DNA of 64,000 bases, taken from the NCBI GenBank assembly GCA_049323895.1, contig JBMOKT010000021.1:62001-126000 (forward strand), read 5' to 3'. Below are positions 16,713-24,902 of this stretch, piece by piece; the first letter of the stretch is position 1, and every line of letters begins with the position of its first letter. Source of the DNA: JBMOKT01 sp049323895. GTDB taxonomy: Bacteria; Bacillota; Peptococcia; Peptococcales; BICA1-8. The translations under genes and the position numbers were made by a program. Under the pieces are notes generated by a model. That model worked only from the letters and a program-made list of their open reading frames with translations, made no database searches and had not been told where the DNA came from.

Positions 16713-19391
16713 TTAATAGGTTGTATGCTTAAGTTCATGGTCGTCCGGTGCGTGACCCTGGGCGATCTTTTTCTCGCGTATCTTGCGTCGGAGCTTGCTA
16801 TCCGTCTGCATGCCCGGACCACCGGAAAGCCTTTTCTGCTCATCGCGGAAAATCCGGCTTAAGTGATGCAGGAGCCTTATAACCGCAAGGGTCAGAAAAG
16901 GTTTGTTTAAAGAGTCCATATGGTCGAGGAAATACCTCGCGTAGACGTTACCCTGTTCAGCAGACATCGTGAACCAGCGCATGGCGGCTTCACGGTCACG
17001 GGGGGTATCTCTCCCCATAAGATACAGCTTGCCAAGAGTATACTGACTGTACTGATTGCCCATCTCTGTGGACATAGTCAGCCATTTGACGGCGGCTTCC
17101 ACATCCTTAGGTATATCCAGTCCCAGCAGATAGAGCTTACCAAGCTGATACTGAGCGAATGAATTGTTCTGCTCCGCTGCTTTCCTGAACAGCTCCACCG
17201 CTTTCGCCATATCTTTCTTCACATGACCGCCGTCACGGTAGAGTTTGCCTAAAGCATACTGAGCCAGGTGGTTGCCGTTATCCGCAGCCTTGGTCAGCCA
17301 CAGGACAGCCTTCTCCGAATTTTTATGACCGCTGTCCGCATCGAGATAAATCCTGCCCAGCATGTACTGCGCATGGACATTACCGAGCCGGGCAGCCTTT
17401 TTAAAGTATCCGATGGCCGCTTCCACGTCCTTTTCTGTTCCGGTTCCGGTATAAAGCATCTGCCCAAGACGATATTGGAGCTTATCGTCATGACTTTGTT
17501 CTTCCAGACGCTTGTAGCCGTAAAAAGCTTTCTCAAAATTCAGCTTCGATTCCTCGGCATTCTTCTCCGTGCCGATACCGTCCCGGTACATCTTCACCAG
17601 CTCGTAATAGGCATACGGAACACGCTGAGCCGCAGATTTACTGTAGAGCCGGAACGCCGTTTCGAAGTTCTGTTCCACGCCCTGCCCCCGATAGTACAGA
17701 CCGGCAAGAGAATATTGGGCATATTTGTGATTTCGGGAAGCCGCCATTTCAAACCATCCTGCCGCTTCCACATAGTCCTGTTCCGTACCGAGCCCCGCCG
17801 CATGCATTTTGCCGATGCGGTATTCAACATACCTGCTTTTCTTATCCGCTTCGATATCCATAAAAGCAGAGAGGGCTTTTTCGTACCAAGCGAATGCGGT
17901 TTCTGCGTCCATATCGACGCCGAGCCCATCAGCGTACATCCTGCCGAGGTCATGCATGGCGAGAGCATTGCCGCTTTCGGCTTCCTCCAAAAACAAACGG
18001 AGGACCTGCTCAAAGCAAGGCTCCGCCTCATCGCTGCCGTAGAGGAAAGCGCGGGCCTCCATATATCGATCACTCCACTCGATCTGCGATTTGCCGGTAT
18101 CAGCCTCATCGGAATCCGAATGGGTTGAACCCTCCGAAGCAGAGGACGGTATATCCTCACCATCCTCCAGCGCTTCATCTATAACCGGTAGGAATTCATC
18201 CTCCGGCAATGGGGAATCGGATTCTACTGCTGCTTCACGTAAATCATCTGCTGACTCATCACCCTCGAAGGTGAAATGGTGCCCAGCGATGTTCATGGCT
18301 TCTGTAATCACCAGATTCTTTATGTTCTTGAATTCTTTTTGTTGTGAGAGAGGAACAGGATCGGGGAGATTATCCATATATGTGCGCAGTACTTCGTTGC
18401 GAAGTTCCTGCCATTTTGCATAGGCTTCCGCCACCCGCGCGTCCGTTGCCATCTCATTAACGATCTGATCTACGATAGCTTTCAAGGGTGCTTTGAGATA
18501 GCCGTATTGTTTTTTGCCGGATGTATGCCTGAGACGCTCTGCCAGATGAGTAAGCAGACTATCAATCACGCCGCACACACACACACCGCCGCTCATTCTA
18601 CCGATGATTTCTTTCAGGGCTTCACGGCTTTGTTCGGCAACCGTATTTCTCTGTGTGGTCTGCTCGGAATAAATCTGTATGAGATCCTGCTGAAAGATTT
18701 CCCTTGCCAGACTGCTCCGCATCTTTTCAATGGCTGACTTGGTGACATACCCTTCGCGGGGATTCACCGAGTACACCAGCATGTGGCAGTGCGGATGATG
18801 GCCTTCGTTATGGAAGGCAGCATACCAGCGCAGGTTTTCCGGAGCGATTTTCATCTGCTCGGCAAAGATATTCCTCTGCTTGCGGATGAGCGCCATCCAC
18901 GCAGCGGCGTTGTCATACCCTAACCGGGCGGCGTCCTCTCGCCGCAAAGAAATGATAGGCGTCCAGACATTTCCGGTGTGCTGCGCAACTTCCTCCATTA
19001 CCTTTGACAGCACCAGATGAGTATCCTCATCGGAGAACAGTCCGTGGGTTCCCAGCTTTTCAGCGCGGGGACGGGTAGCGATGTAATTGACATATACCCC
19101 CTGATGGGACAACTGATCCATATTCTGATCTAGCGCCGAGCTGATGAATTCCGAAGCGTTTTTGACGGTGGACTGTTTGATATACTCCTCGTGCTCAAAC
19201 AGATCCGCCGCATCCGGAAACTGAGCGAGAATGTCTGAGATGAGCATCTCCTGTTTCTGCGTGGCGGGGTTGTCACGGGAGGCGGAAGAGATTTTCTCCA
19301 CGCCATCCCGCGTCGCCACATACTCCACAAGATTCTCCAGATGCTCCGCTGAGTTTTTTAAGTACCGACATTTGAAAACAATCCTCGGCAT
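16713..19391 (-). CDS. MobP-type (MobP3-like) relaxase fused to a Sel1-repeat domain
   Basis: This 892-aa protein has an N-terminal relaxase (about 1-350) and a C-terminal array of about nine Sel1/TPR-like repeats (about 465-810). The relaxase has a probable catalytic Tyr in EYVATRDG (residue 24) and the metal-binding cluster HNEGHHPHCHM (about 194-204). The repeats carry patterns such as AQYxLGxLY...G and a helical pair every 34-40 residues. An acidic Ser-rich linker (380-435) joins them. The relaxase nicks oriT and stays on the 5' end of the transferred strand; the Sel1 solenoid likely binds partner proteins. ATG follows AAGGGTGA. The RHH accessory gene and a hairpin-rich candidate oriT are directly upstream. 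Confidence 0.88.
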   Translation of the reverse strand: MPRIVFKCRYLKNSAEHLENLVEYVATRDGVEKISSASRDNPATQKQEMLISDILAQFPDAADLFEHEEYIKQSTVKNASEFISSALDQNMDQLSHQGVYVNYIATRPRAEKLGTHGLFSDEDTHLVLSKVMEEVAQHTGNVWTPIISLRREDAARLGYDNAAAWMALIRKQRNIFAEQMKIAPENLRWYAAFHNEGHHPHCHMLVYSVNPREGYVTKSAIEKMRSSLAREIFQQDLIQIYSEQTTQRNTVAEQSREALKEIIGRMSGGVCVCGVIDSLLTHLAERLRHTSGKKQYGYLKAPLKAIVDQIVNEMATDARVAEAYAKWQELRNEVLRTYMDNLPDPVPLSQQKEFKNIKNLVITEAMNIAGHHFTFEGDESADDLREAAVESDSPLPEDEFLPVIDEALEDGEDIPSSASEGSTHSDSDEADTGKSQIEWSDRYMEARAFLYGSDEAEPCFEQVLRLFLEEAESGNALAMHDLGRMYADGLGVDMDAETAFAWYEKALSAFMDIEADKKSRYVEYRIGKMHAAGLGTEQDYVEAAGWFEMAASRNHKYAQYSLAGLYYRGQGVEQNFETAFRLYSKSAAQRVPYAYYELVKMYRDGIGTEKNAEESKLNFEKAFYGYKRLEEQSHDDKLQYRLGQMLYTGTGTEKDVEAAIGYFKKAARLGNVHAQYMLGRIYLDADSGHKNSEKAVLWLTKAADNGNHLAQYALGKLYRDGGHVKKDMAKAVELFRKAAEQNNSFAQYQLGKLYLLGLDIPKDVEAAVKWLTMSTEMGNQYSQYTLGKLYLMGRDTPRDREAAMRWFTMSAEQGNVYARYFLDHMDSLNKPFLTLAVIRLLHHLSRIFRDEQKRLSGGPGMQTDSKLRRKIREKKIAQGHAPDDHELKHTTY

Positions 19392-19393
19392 GA

Positions 19394-19801
19394 CTATTCA
19401 CCCTTTTGAAATTTAGCTACATCCTCGAAGGTCACAGAGCCGATGGATTTCTTCACGTCAGCAACGCACTTTCCGCGCAGTCGGTGCAGGGTGTTTTCAT
19501 CCACCTCCGCAGTCGAAGCGAGTATGTTCATCATCATGGACATCTCCACCGCCAGCTTGAAGATGAGACGCGCCATGCGGTTTTCCGTGGTGCTGATGAT
19601 ACCCGACATGGCCGAGGTGATGGCAGTCGGCAAAAACTTTATGCCGTCCTCCGCCGAAATGTAGCCGCTATAAAACCGGACGGCCTTTTCAATAAATTCG
19701 CTCCTGCTTTTGCAGTTATCTTTTTCTAAGAGCGCATCCATACATTCAATTGTGCTGGGGTAGAGCCAGAGCGGGATGCGATCTTTAGTTTCTTCAGTCA
19801 T
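19394..19801 (-). CDS. Ribbon-helix-helix relaxosome accessory protein
   Basis: 135 aa. The first 45 residues read like a ribbon-helix-helix DNA-binding domain (DRIPLWLYPSTIECMDALL then SRSEFIEKAVRFYSGYI), and a helical Met-rich C-terminal part follows. Such proteins bind oriT repeats and recruit the relaxase (as MobC or TraJ-type accessories do). The gene stops two bases before the relaxase gene, and the inverted-repeat region upstream is its likely target. The start ATG follows AAGGAGG. Confidence 0.75.
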   Translation of the reverse strand: MTEETKDRIPLWLYPSTIECMDALLEKDNCKSRSEFIEKAVRFYSGYISAEDGIKFLPTAITSAMSGIISTTENRMARLIFKLAVEMSMMMNILASTAEVDENTLHRLRGKCVADVKKSIGSVTFEDVAKFQKGE

Positions 19802-20217
19802 AGTGAGTCCTCCTTGTCAGAAATCTCCGGAACCACCTGTCGGGTGTACCCCGGAAAAGCTTATATTTTCTGTGTTTATGCCAGTTTTTAAGGAATTCCG
19901 ACCACCTGAAAGGTGACCAAATCCAATTTCAGGTGTACCCACCGAAACTCCCCGACCCGCGTTGCGGGGCGGTGTGGGGCGGCAGGAGGTCGCAAAGCGA
20001 CCACCTGCCTTTAACCTGCATGGTTTTCGACCCCATGGTTCACCTCTCAAATTGGTGGTTATTAGGCATACTACCGAGATTGTTTTCGTCTTTCCCCGAA
20101 TTCTTTTACATAGCCTCAACATGGGGTATTACCCTGCCCACAGGTGTTACGATGCCACCCCTGCCGTCAAAACGCGACACAGGGGCACACAGGCGGTAAC
20201 ATCCCGTTTGCAGGTTG
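19802..20217. other. Candidate origin of transfer (hairpin-rich non-coding region)
   Basis: These 416 bases have no convincing gene and lie directly upstream of the RHH/relaxase pair. They contain three hairpins: CACCT-gaa-AGGTG (19903-19915), CCCGC-gtt-GCGGG (19956-19968) and an 11-bp imperfect stem around AAA (19983-20007, core GGTCGC/GCGACC). A GGTGTACCC element occurs twice (within 19842-19851 and 19932-19940), each followed by CCGRAAA-like sequence. A G-rich tract lies at 19966-19989. Adjacency to the relaxase genes and the stem-loops fit oriT; the nick site cannot be assigned by eye. Confidence 0.6.
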
Positions 20218-20472
20218 TTATTCATCGTTGTCTGCAACTGGACTACTATGTCCTGCAGGAGCTGCCGGGCGTGTGCTGCGTTTAGGGGCGTCCATCACGC
20301 TGGTATCCCGACTTTCAATGTACTCCCGGACAGGAGCGGGAACGTGCTTCTCATATAGTGCTTGCAGCAAGGTGTCCAGTTCAGCCTGCAGTTCTGTTTC
20401 GTCCTTCATGTACTGGTGTATGGCACGAAGCTTTTCAGCTTCAAAGCTGATCTGTACAGTAGCTTTTTTCAT
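20218..20472 (-). CDS. DUF6103-like small protein (paralogue A)
   Basis: 84 aa; the N-terminal half reads ATVQISFEAEKLRAIHQYM and then YEKHVPAPVREYIESR. This is clearly related to the 119-aa protein at 22220-22579 (YERLVPANVREYVESR), so the element carries two paralogues of this family (DUF6103 from memory). The N-terminal beta strand plus helices could be a ribbon-helix-helix-like DNA-binding or dimerisation module. Unlike paralogue B it lacks the Met-rich tail and ends in an acidic ADNDE. It flanks the candidate oriT, so a transfer or copy-control role is conceivable. Function unknown. Confidence 0.7.
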   Translation of the reverse strand: MKKATVQISFEAEKLRAIHQYMKDETELQAELDTLLQALYEKHVPAPVREYIESRDTSVMDAPKRSTRPAAPAGHSSPVADNDE

Positions 20473-20487
20473 GCAGCTTTACTCCTT

Positions 20488-20858
20488 TCATTTGCTTAAA
20501 TCTAATGAAAATATAACGGAAGCATCCTCCACCTGTTCCTGGGTAAAGGTTTCCGTCTTTTGAAATCGATCACTGTACTGCCGGATTTTATCCTCAGTCA
20601 GCGACACAAAATCCCCATCATCATTGCTGCCAACCAGAAAAAATGTTCCGGCAATGATGTCGTTTCCAAGAGAACGGTTGCCAGGAAGCCCGATCAGCTT
20701 TCCCTCTTCATAGCAAACCAGAACAACATAATCATCCAGATATACCGTTTCAATATATCCTCCAACCGCCTTCTGCACCCTTCCAAGGTGTTTTCAACTT
20801 CAGCAGGATAGGGTTCCTTCATCGGTTCCACCATTAACACTTTTATCTTTTTCTCCAT
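20488..20858 (-). pseudogene. DUF3846 protein gene with a one-base frameshift
   Basis: Translation from ATG 20858 (behind GAGG) gives MEKKIKVLMVEPMKEPYP and runs through VENTLEG, the normal beginning of DUF3846 proteins, then leaves frame near 20776-20778. The remaining domain (QKAVGGYIETVYLDDY ... GNDIIAGTFFLVG) continues in the next frame to 20488. Restoring one C in GGG(C)TGCAG gives the expected LEGLQKAVGGYIE. Either the gene is a pseudogene, or it uses the GTG at 20778 for a truncated product, or there is a sequence error. DUF3846 proteins are small accessory proteins of Firmicutes plasmids and phages; function unknown. Confidence 0.75.
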
Positions 20859-20867
20859 GTTCGCCTC

Positions 20868-21012
20868 CTAAATACTCATTGTTATGCTCCGGGTTTCCTC
20901 AGGTTCTTCTGGCTGCTCCTGATGCACAGGTGTTGTTTGCGAAAAAGTGAGCCATGTTGGTGTACTTTTCATCCATCCGGTATAAGGGCGGCAGAAAAGT
21001 GAGCCAACATGG
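20868..21012 (-). pseudogene. Detached C-terminal tail of the ParR-like gene, separated by a repeat-containing insert
   Basis: After the stop of the ParR-like gene (21013), another frame continues to 20868. It ends with an acidic Pro/Glu-rich linker and ETRSITMSI, the Met-rich tail pattern of this element; its stop overlaps the ribosome site of the next gene. The intervening piece holds two AAAAGTGAGCCA copies (20943-20954 and 20995-21006) whose continuations, TGTTGG and ACATGG, make CCATGTTGG and CCAACATGG, reverse complements of each other. I infer that a small insertion or element remnant split the original reading frame. Confidence 0.5.
20942..21012. repeat. Pair of GTGAGCCA repeats (element footprint?)
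   Basis: Two 12-base direct copies (AAAAGTGAGCCA) start 52 bases apart and end in mutually reverse-complementary CCATGTTGG / CCAACATGG. They sit exactly where the partition gene loses its frame. They look like the residue of a mobile sequence; the donor is not identified. Confidence 0.5.
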
Positions 21013-21306
21013 TTACAATTCCTCCAGTGCATGTATAAGACTGCCGGGAAGATCGGACAGCTGAACACTGGTATCCGTTTCCTGTGGCAGTCTAAGTTGA
21101 AGCTGCGGCGCAGCATTTCTTAGTTCGTCCCTGATTGCTTGCCGTACAATCTGCTCCAGAATTTCCGACTGATGTGCCGTCAGAATGCTGTTGACCACAT
21201 ATTCAGTGCGCTGTCTGCTGGCCTGCCGTGCAAACAGCGCCTCTGCATCCCGGTGTCTTGGGTTGTCCATATCGAAGGATAAATAATATCTTTTTCGCTC
21301 GGACAT
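21013..21306 (-). CDS. ParR/StbB-like centromere-binding protein (truncated C-terminus)
   Basis: 97 aa starting MSERKRYYLSFDMDNPRHRDAEAL, with a ribbon-helix-helix-like N-terminal part and RTEYVVNSIL, the pattern of plasmid segregation centromere-binding proteins (PF10784-like) encoded after ParM/StbA genes. It would bind parC repeats and the ParM filament. The gene follows parM by four bases. It stops at a repeat-containing insert; a continuation in another frame (20868-21012) suggests the natural protein was longer and carried the Met-rich tail. Confidence 0.7.
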   Translation of the reverse strand: MSERKRYYLSFDMDNPRHRDAEALFARQASRQRTEYVVNSILTAHQSEILEQIVRQAIRDELRNAAPQLQLRLPQETDTSVQLSDLPGSLIHALEEL

Positions 21307-21310
21307 AGGC

Positions 21311-22192
21311 TCACCCCATCAGGAGCTTGTAGCCGTCCGCGTTGGCGAACCGGTTCAGCACCGCCACCGTATTCAGGCTGTTTTCGTGCAGCCTGGGTTC
21401 CAGCAGCTCAGCGCCGCCGCCCGCAAACACTGTGGGGAGCCGCAGATCCAATCCGCGTTCACGGAGCGCATTGAACAGCTCCTTGCAATAGGCGGTCACG
21501 GTCTGCTCTACAACAGCTCCAATTAACTTGCTGTCGGTATGCTGGATTTCCCCGCGTATAGCATCAGTGATGAGTCCATCTGACAGGAGGATGTCACTTC
21601 GCTGGAGCGTATCCTGAATCCGGCTGTACAGGGTAATGGTACCCATGCGGAGACTGGCACAGCTCAACCTGTCAAGCCGGAAATCATGAAGCGTAAAAAT
21701 ATCGACCGTATACCCGCCGATGTCCACCAGCGTAATGCTTCGGTAATCCTTGAGCTGCGGATAGTACCTGCACAGCGCCGCATGTCCCTGCGCGAACACC
21801 TTGCATTCCGCAATTCGGCAGCGGTAGAATGTCCCATCGAACTGGAATGATATGTTGTTACGCAGGAAATATCGCCTGAAGGCTTCCTTCTGTGTGCCAT
21901 AGCTGTCGATGGGCAGCCCCACGCCAAGGGCAATTTCAGCATTGCTTACCCCTGCCTTTTTCATGGCGTCCGCAATTGCCGGGAGCGTTAAAATAAATGT
22001 ATCCGGCTCCCTGGTCTTGTCCTGCTGAAAACGCAGACGGCGCTCACCGATGGCGTAATACTTGCCCTCGAAAAAGAGCTGCATCTCCGGCACAAGGAAT
22101 TCTTTGTCACTTGCGGCATAACCGGCGGCATAGAGCATCCCCTCCGAGGATTTGGTGTTATAGTTTCCGTTGTCCACACCAAGCTTTATCAT
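21311..22192 (-). CDS. parM: ParM/StbA-family actin-like plasmid segregation protein
   Basis: About 293 aa with an actin-fold nucleotide site: phosphate-1 KLGVDNGNYNTKSS at the start, phosphate-2 SITLVDIGGYTVDIFTL in the middle and the adenosine motif PTVFAGGGAELLEP near the end. ParM filaments push sister plasmid copies apart. Presence in an integrated element implies a replicating extrachromosomal phase. ATG 22192 lies eight bases after GGAGG; the GTG nine bases upstream abuts the site. The partner gene follows directly. Confidence 0.85.
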   Translation of the reverse strand: MIKLGVDNGNYNTKSSEGMLYAAGYAASDKEFLVPEMQLFFEGKYYAIGERRLRFQQDKTREPDTFILTLPAIADAMKKAGVSNAEIALGVGLPIDSYGTQKEAFRRYFLRNNISFQFDGTFYRCRIAECKVFAQGHAALCRYYPQLKDYRSITLVDIGGYTVDIFTLHDFRLDRLSCASLRMGTITLYSRIQDTLQRSDILLSDGLITDAIRGEIQHTDSKLIGAVVEQTVTAYCKELFNALRERGLDLRLPTVFAGGGAELLEPRLHENSLNTVAVLNRFANADGYKLLMG

Positions 22193-22219
22193 AATCAGCA
22201 CCTCCTTCTCTTCTTCAAT

Positions 22220-22579
22220 TTACATGCTCATGGTCATGCCCTGGGCTTCTTCCTCGGCAGGGACTTCAGCCTCTGACTGAGCCTCCGGAGAAGGAGGTGC
22301 TTCAGCCGCAGCCTGTTCCCGCTGTCGGCGGGAGGTGCGAGGGTGACGCTCTCTCGGAGCAGGAGTCGATTGGGTTTCCGCTGTCTGTTCCTGAGTCGTT
22401 TCTGGCTCCAAACGGCTTTCCACATACTCGCGGACATTGGCAGGAACCAGCCTCTCATAGGTCTTGTTGAGATATTCCATTAGCTCCTGCTCTACGGTTT
22501 GTTCCTTCTTCTCCATGAAAAAACGGAGGGCGTCCAGCCTCTCCGAAGGGAAGGGGATCTTTAATTCGGTTGTACTCAT
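22220..22579 (-). CDS. DUF6103-like protein (paralogue B) with Met-rich C-terminal tail
   Basis: 119 aa; residues 1-60 match paralogue A (20218-20472), including YERLVPANVREYVESR. The rest is a low-complexity Glu/Ala/Pro/Arg linker ending in EEAQGMTMSM. The tail fits the pattern shared by many proteins of the element. It is encoded just upstream of parM. Function unknown; a small DNA- or partition-associated adaptor is possible. Confidence 0.7.
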   Translation of the reverse strand: MSTTELKIPFPSERLDALRFFMEKKEQTVEQELMEYLNKTYERLVPANVREYVESRLEPETTQEQTAETQSTPAPRERHPRTSRRQREQAAAEAPPSPEAQSEAEVPAEEEAQGMTMSM

Positions 22580-22595
22580 CTTGTGATTTCCTCCT

Positions 22596-23186
22596 TTATA
22601 AATTCATCTGCATTGCAGGCGGTTCGGGTTCCGGTATCTCGTTTTTGTCGAGATTCGGACAATAATCCAGATAGAAAACCATGTCGAAACCGTCCTCCAT
22701 CGGCTCAAGCTCTGCCAGCTCCGACCTTGCTTCAAGGATTTTTTGGAGCATGGGGCCAACGCCGTTATTATGCGAAACGGGAACATGATACCGCTCCTGT
22801 ATCTCCTCAAAGTAAACTGCCCATGTTCCGTTGGAGGTGCTTTGCGTACTCTTGCGGATAATTTGGTCGGCCAGCTGGTTCAGTCGCACGTTTACAAATT
22901 CACGCGCTCCCGGCATGAAGCTGGAGTATCTGGCGTAATTGTATCCCTCCGATTCAATCAGGATGCCGTCAGATGATTCCTCACCCAGCACCAGCAGACA
23001 GTGGAACACTCCATTTTCGTCCCGGTGCATGAGGTCGGTATTCTCAGCAATAAAGGGCATATCCCGGAGGGGAACGGATTTGAAATACTTGTATTCGGCT
23101 TCCGGTAGCTCTACGATTTTTTCGACTACGCAGTCCCATACGGGATAATCGTCAGCCTTCCGCGTAAAGATTGCTTGCATAAGCAT
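22596..23186 (-). CDS. DUF6329-like hypothetical protein with Met-rich tail
   Basis: The product is about 196 aa, from ATG 23186 (AGGAG ten bases upstream; overlaps NlpC gene territory only at its ribosome site). It begins MLMQAIFTRKADDYPVW, contains FHCLLVLGEESSDGILIESEG and YARYSSFMPGAREFV, and ends after a Pro/Glu linker in PPAMQMNL. I recall the body as DUF6329, a family of clostridial conjugative elements, without known activity. The tail again fits the shared pattern. Confidence 0.7.
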   Translation of the reverse strand: MLMQAIFTRKADDYPVWDCVVEKIVELPEAEYKYFKSVPLRDMPFIAENTDLMHRDENGVFHCLLVLGEESSDGILIESEGYNYARYSSFMPGAREFVNVRLNQLADQIIRKSTQSTSNGTWAVYFEEIQERYHVPVSHNNGVGPMLQKILEARSELAELEPMEDGFDMVFYLDYCPNLDKNEIPEPEPPAMQMNL

Positions 23187-23191
23187 GATTT

Positions 23192-24373
23192 TCACTCTCC
23201 TATGTTGTAGTTGATGTAGGGAATTTCGAGCCATGCCGACCATGAACGGTCGGCGAGATTTGTTTTGACGACTCCATATTTAGTGCCCATGGCTTCAATG
23301 ACCTTGCCGTTTCCGACATATATTCCGATGTGTCCAGACTTCCAAACAGCAAGACCAGGAATGTCGGGCATGGTATCAATCGGACCGGAAACCGCCGCAC
23401 TTTTATACATACTGTCCGCGCCGATATCCGGCATGCCGTTGGTTTCGTACCCGTATTCCAGTGTGCTTGTGTCGAGCCAGCCGTAGCCTTTAATCAGACC
23501 GACGCAGTCTGTTGTCCTGCCCCCGAGCCAGTTGCTGCGGATGAATTCCTCGTAGTTACCTACGCCGTCAGGGTACTGCTCCAGCTTGTAGCTGAACATC
23601 GAATCCGTGAGAATGTCGCCGTATGTACCCCAGACGTAATCCCATCCAGAACCAAAGGCTTGCTCGGCATAGGCGACCAGATCCAGATTGTTCTTCGTCA
23701 CCGGATCTGTGAACGTGGAGATATCCAGTACGGTACTTCCTGGGCCGCCGCGTTTAATTTCGCCGGTGAACACGCCTGCGCCGCCGAACGCTATCCGCTC
23801 ATAGATTTTCTGAGCGTTAGCTTTATCCTCGCCGTCCACTGTTAAACCCGATAAGGACAGCTTGCCATAAGCGGTATCCAGGCTGACCGGAACAGCGACA
23901 ATATAAGTCACCTCAACTCCCTCTATCGTCCGTGTTCTTTCCTCATAGGTGACGAAGCAATCGACTAAGGATCGGGCCTCGGCTGTGGATAAGGACAGAT
24001 TTACAGCGCCGAAATTCAGAGAATAAAAAATAGACTTAATGCGGATGTTGTCTAAAGTGCCGCCTTCCATCATGGCTTCAGCCTCGGATACGGCTTCGTC
24101 CAGAACAGCAAAGCATTCGCTCATGTCGCTGATGTGCGAGGCATATTCGACAGGCATGGCTGATGGAATACTGCCGCCGTTAAAGGCCAGATCTATGGCG
24201 GCTTTATTGTGGTCTGAGCCTGCCGAGAGGATGCTGGATATCATCACGACGATCAGGATGAAGAGCGTCAGGATAGAAGCGACGACTACACCGATTGCTT
24301 TCAACGTCCTTTTGTCGGCAGCTAGGGCGACTGCAGCCTTAACTGCAAGAGTAATTGTTGCGAGATCTGCCAC
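23192..24373 (-). CDS. Membrane-anchored NlpC/P60 peptidoglycan hydrolase of the conjugation apparatus
   Basis: 393 aa with one N-terminal membrane helix (about 26-48), a central region of unknown fold, and a C-terminal NlpC/P60 domain. The catalytic Cys lies in GRTTDCVGLIKGYGW and the His in SGHIGIYVGNGKVIEAMG. It cuts peptidoglycan so the mating channel can cross the wall (VirB1-like role). Its place among virB4 and partition genes supports this. ATG overlaps the end region of the cyclotransferase gene by close spacing (6 bases). Confidence 0.85.
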   Translation of the reverse strand: MADLATITLAVKAAVALAADKRTLKAIGVVVASILTLFILIVVMISSILSAGSDHNKAAIDLAFNGGSIPSAMPVEYASHISDMSECFAVLDEAVSEAEAMMEGGTLDNIRIKSIFYSLNFGAVNLSLSTAEARSLVDCFVTYEERTRTIEGVEVTYIVAVPVSLDTAYGKLSLSGLTVDGEDKANAQKIYERIAFGGAGVFTGEIKRGGPGSTVLDISTFTDPVTKNNLDLVAYAEQAFGSGWDYVWGTYGDILTDSMFSYKLEQYPDGVGNYEEFIRSNWLGGRTTDCVGLIKGYGWLDTSTLEYGYETNGMPDIGADSMYKSAAVSGPIDTMPDIPGLAVWKSGHIGIYVGNGKVIEAMGTKYGVVKTNLADRSWSAWLEIPYINYNIGE

Positions 24374-24379
24374 GGTGCA

Positions 24380-24883
24380 TCACCACCATTTCAGGTCGAA
24401 CAGCGTGCCCTGATCCGGCTCCTGTTCCTGCTGCTCTCTCGCCAGACGGATGGATTTCTCCACGGCCTGCTCCAGAAATTCGGTATCGAAGCTCGCTGAC
24501 TGGTAGCCCTCCAGGATGGTGTTAAGGTAATAATCCGAGGGCGATCCGAAGGGATGACCATCGTTCATGATGTAGCCCATGGCAGGAACAGTCTTGCCTC
24601 TCATCGCCACATCGAGGATCTCTTTACGGTAAAAAGATGGGTATCCTTCATAGCGATCGAGAGCCTGAAGGTCACGTTCCTTCAGCTTCCACAGAAGAAC
24701 AGGGACGCTTGAGCCTTTGAGCGGTTCCACGGTTGCGACGGAGCTTGTCCGTCCGCCCCGGAACAGCAGCTCATAATCCTTGATCTCGCTTGTCCCGACT
24801 ACCTTGGCGGTCGGGCAGCGGAACGACATCTGCGGCAGATTAAGATTGCTGCCGTAGGCGATATACAGAGTTTCGGCTTTCAT
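24380..24883 (-). CDS. Gamma-glutamylcyclotransferase (AIG2-like) family protein
   Basis: 167 aa with the diagnostic start LYIAYGSNLNLPQM, a basic RCPTAKVVG strand and LDRYEGYPSFYRKE, the AIG2/GGCT core. The family releases 5-oxoproline from gamma-glutamyl amines. Directly upstream lies an amidoligase. Cyclotransferase-amidoligase pairs in mobile elements were proposed by Iyer and co-workers to make and remove amide or gamma-glutamyl modifications. The C-terminus is acidic and ends in DLKWW, not the Met tail. Confidence 0.85.
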   Translation of the reverse strand: MKAETLYIAYGSNLNLPQMSFRCPTAKVVGTSEIKDYELLFRGGRTSSVATVEPLKGSSVPVLLWKLKERDLQALDRYEGYPSFYRKEILDVAMRGKTVPAMGYIMNDGHPFGSPSDYYLNTILEGYQSASFDTEFLEQAVEKSIRLAREQQEQEPDQGTLFDLKWW

Positions 24884-24902
24884 TTTTCTTCATTCCTCCT
24901 TG

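Noticed and set aside
16577..16843. 88-codon leftward frame overlapping the relaxase end
   Set aside because: No ribosome site; most of it lies inside the relaxase gene, and the short ORF at 16564-16695 has the better start.
19817..20122. 101-codon frame in the hairpin-rich gap
   Set aside because: Low-quality composition (Arg/Gly/Cys), no ribosome site, and it crosses the inverted repeats of the candidate oriT.
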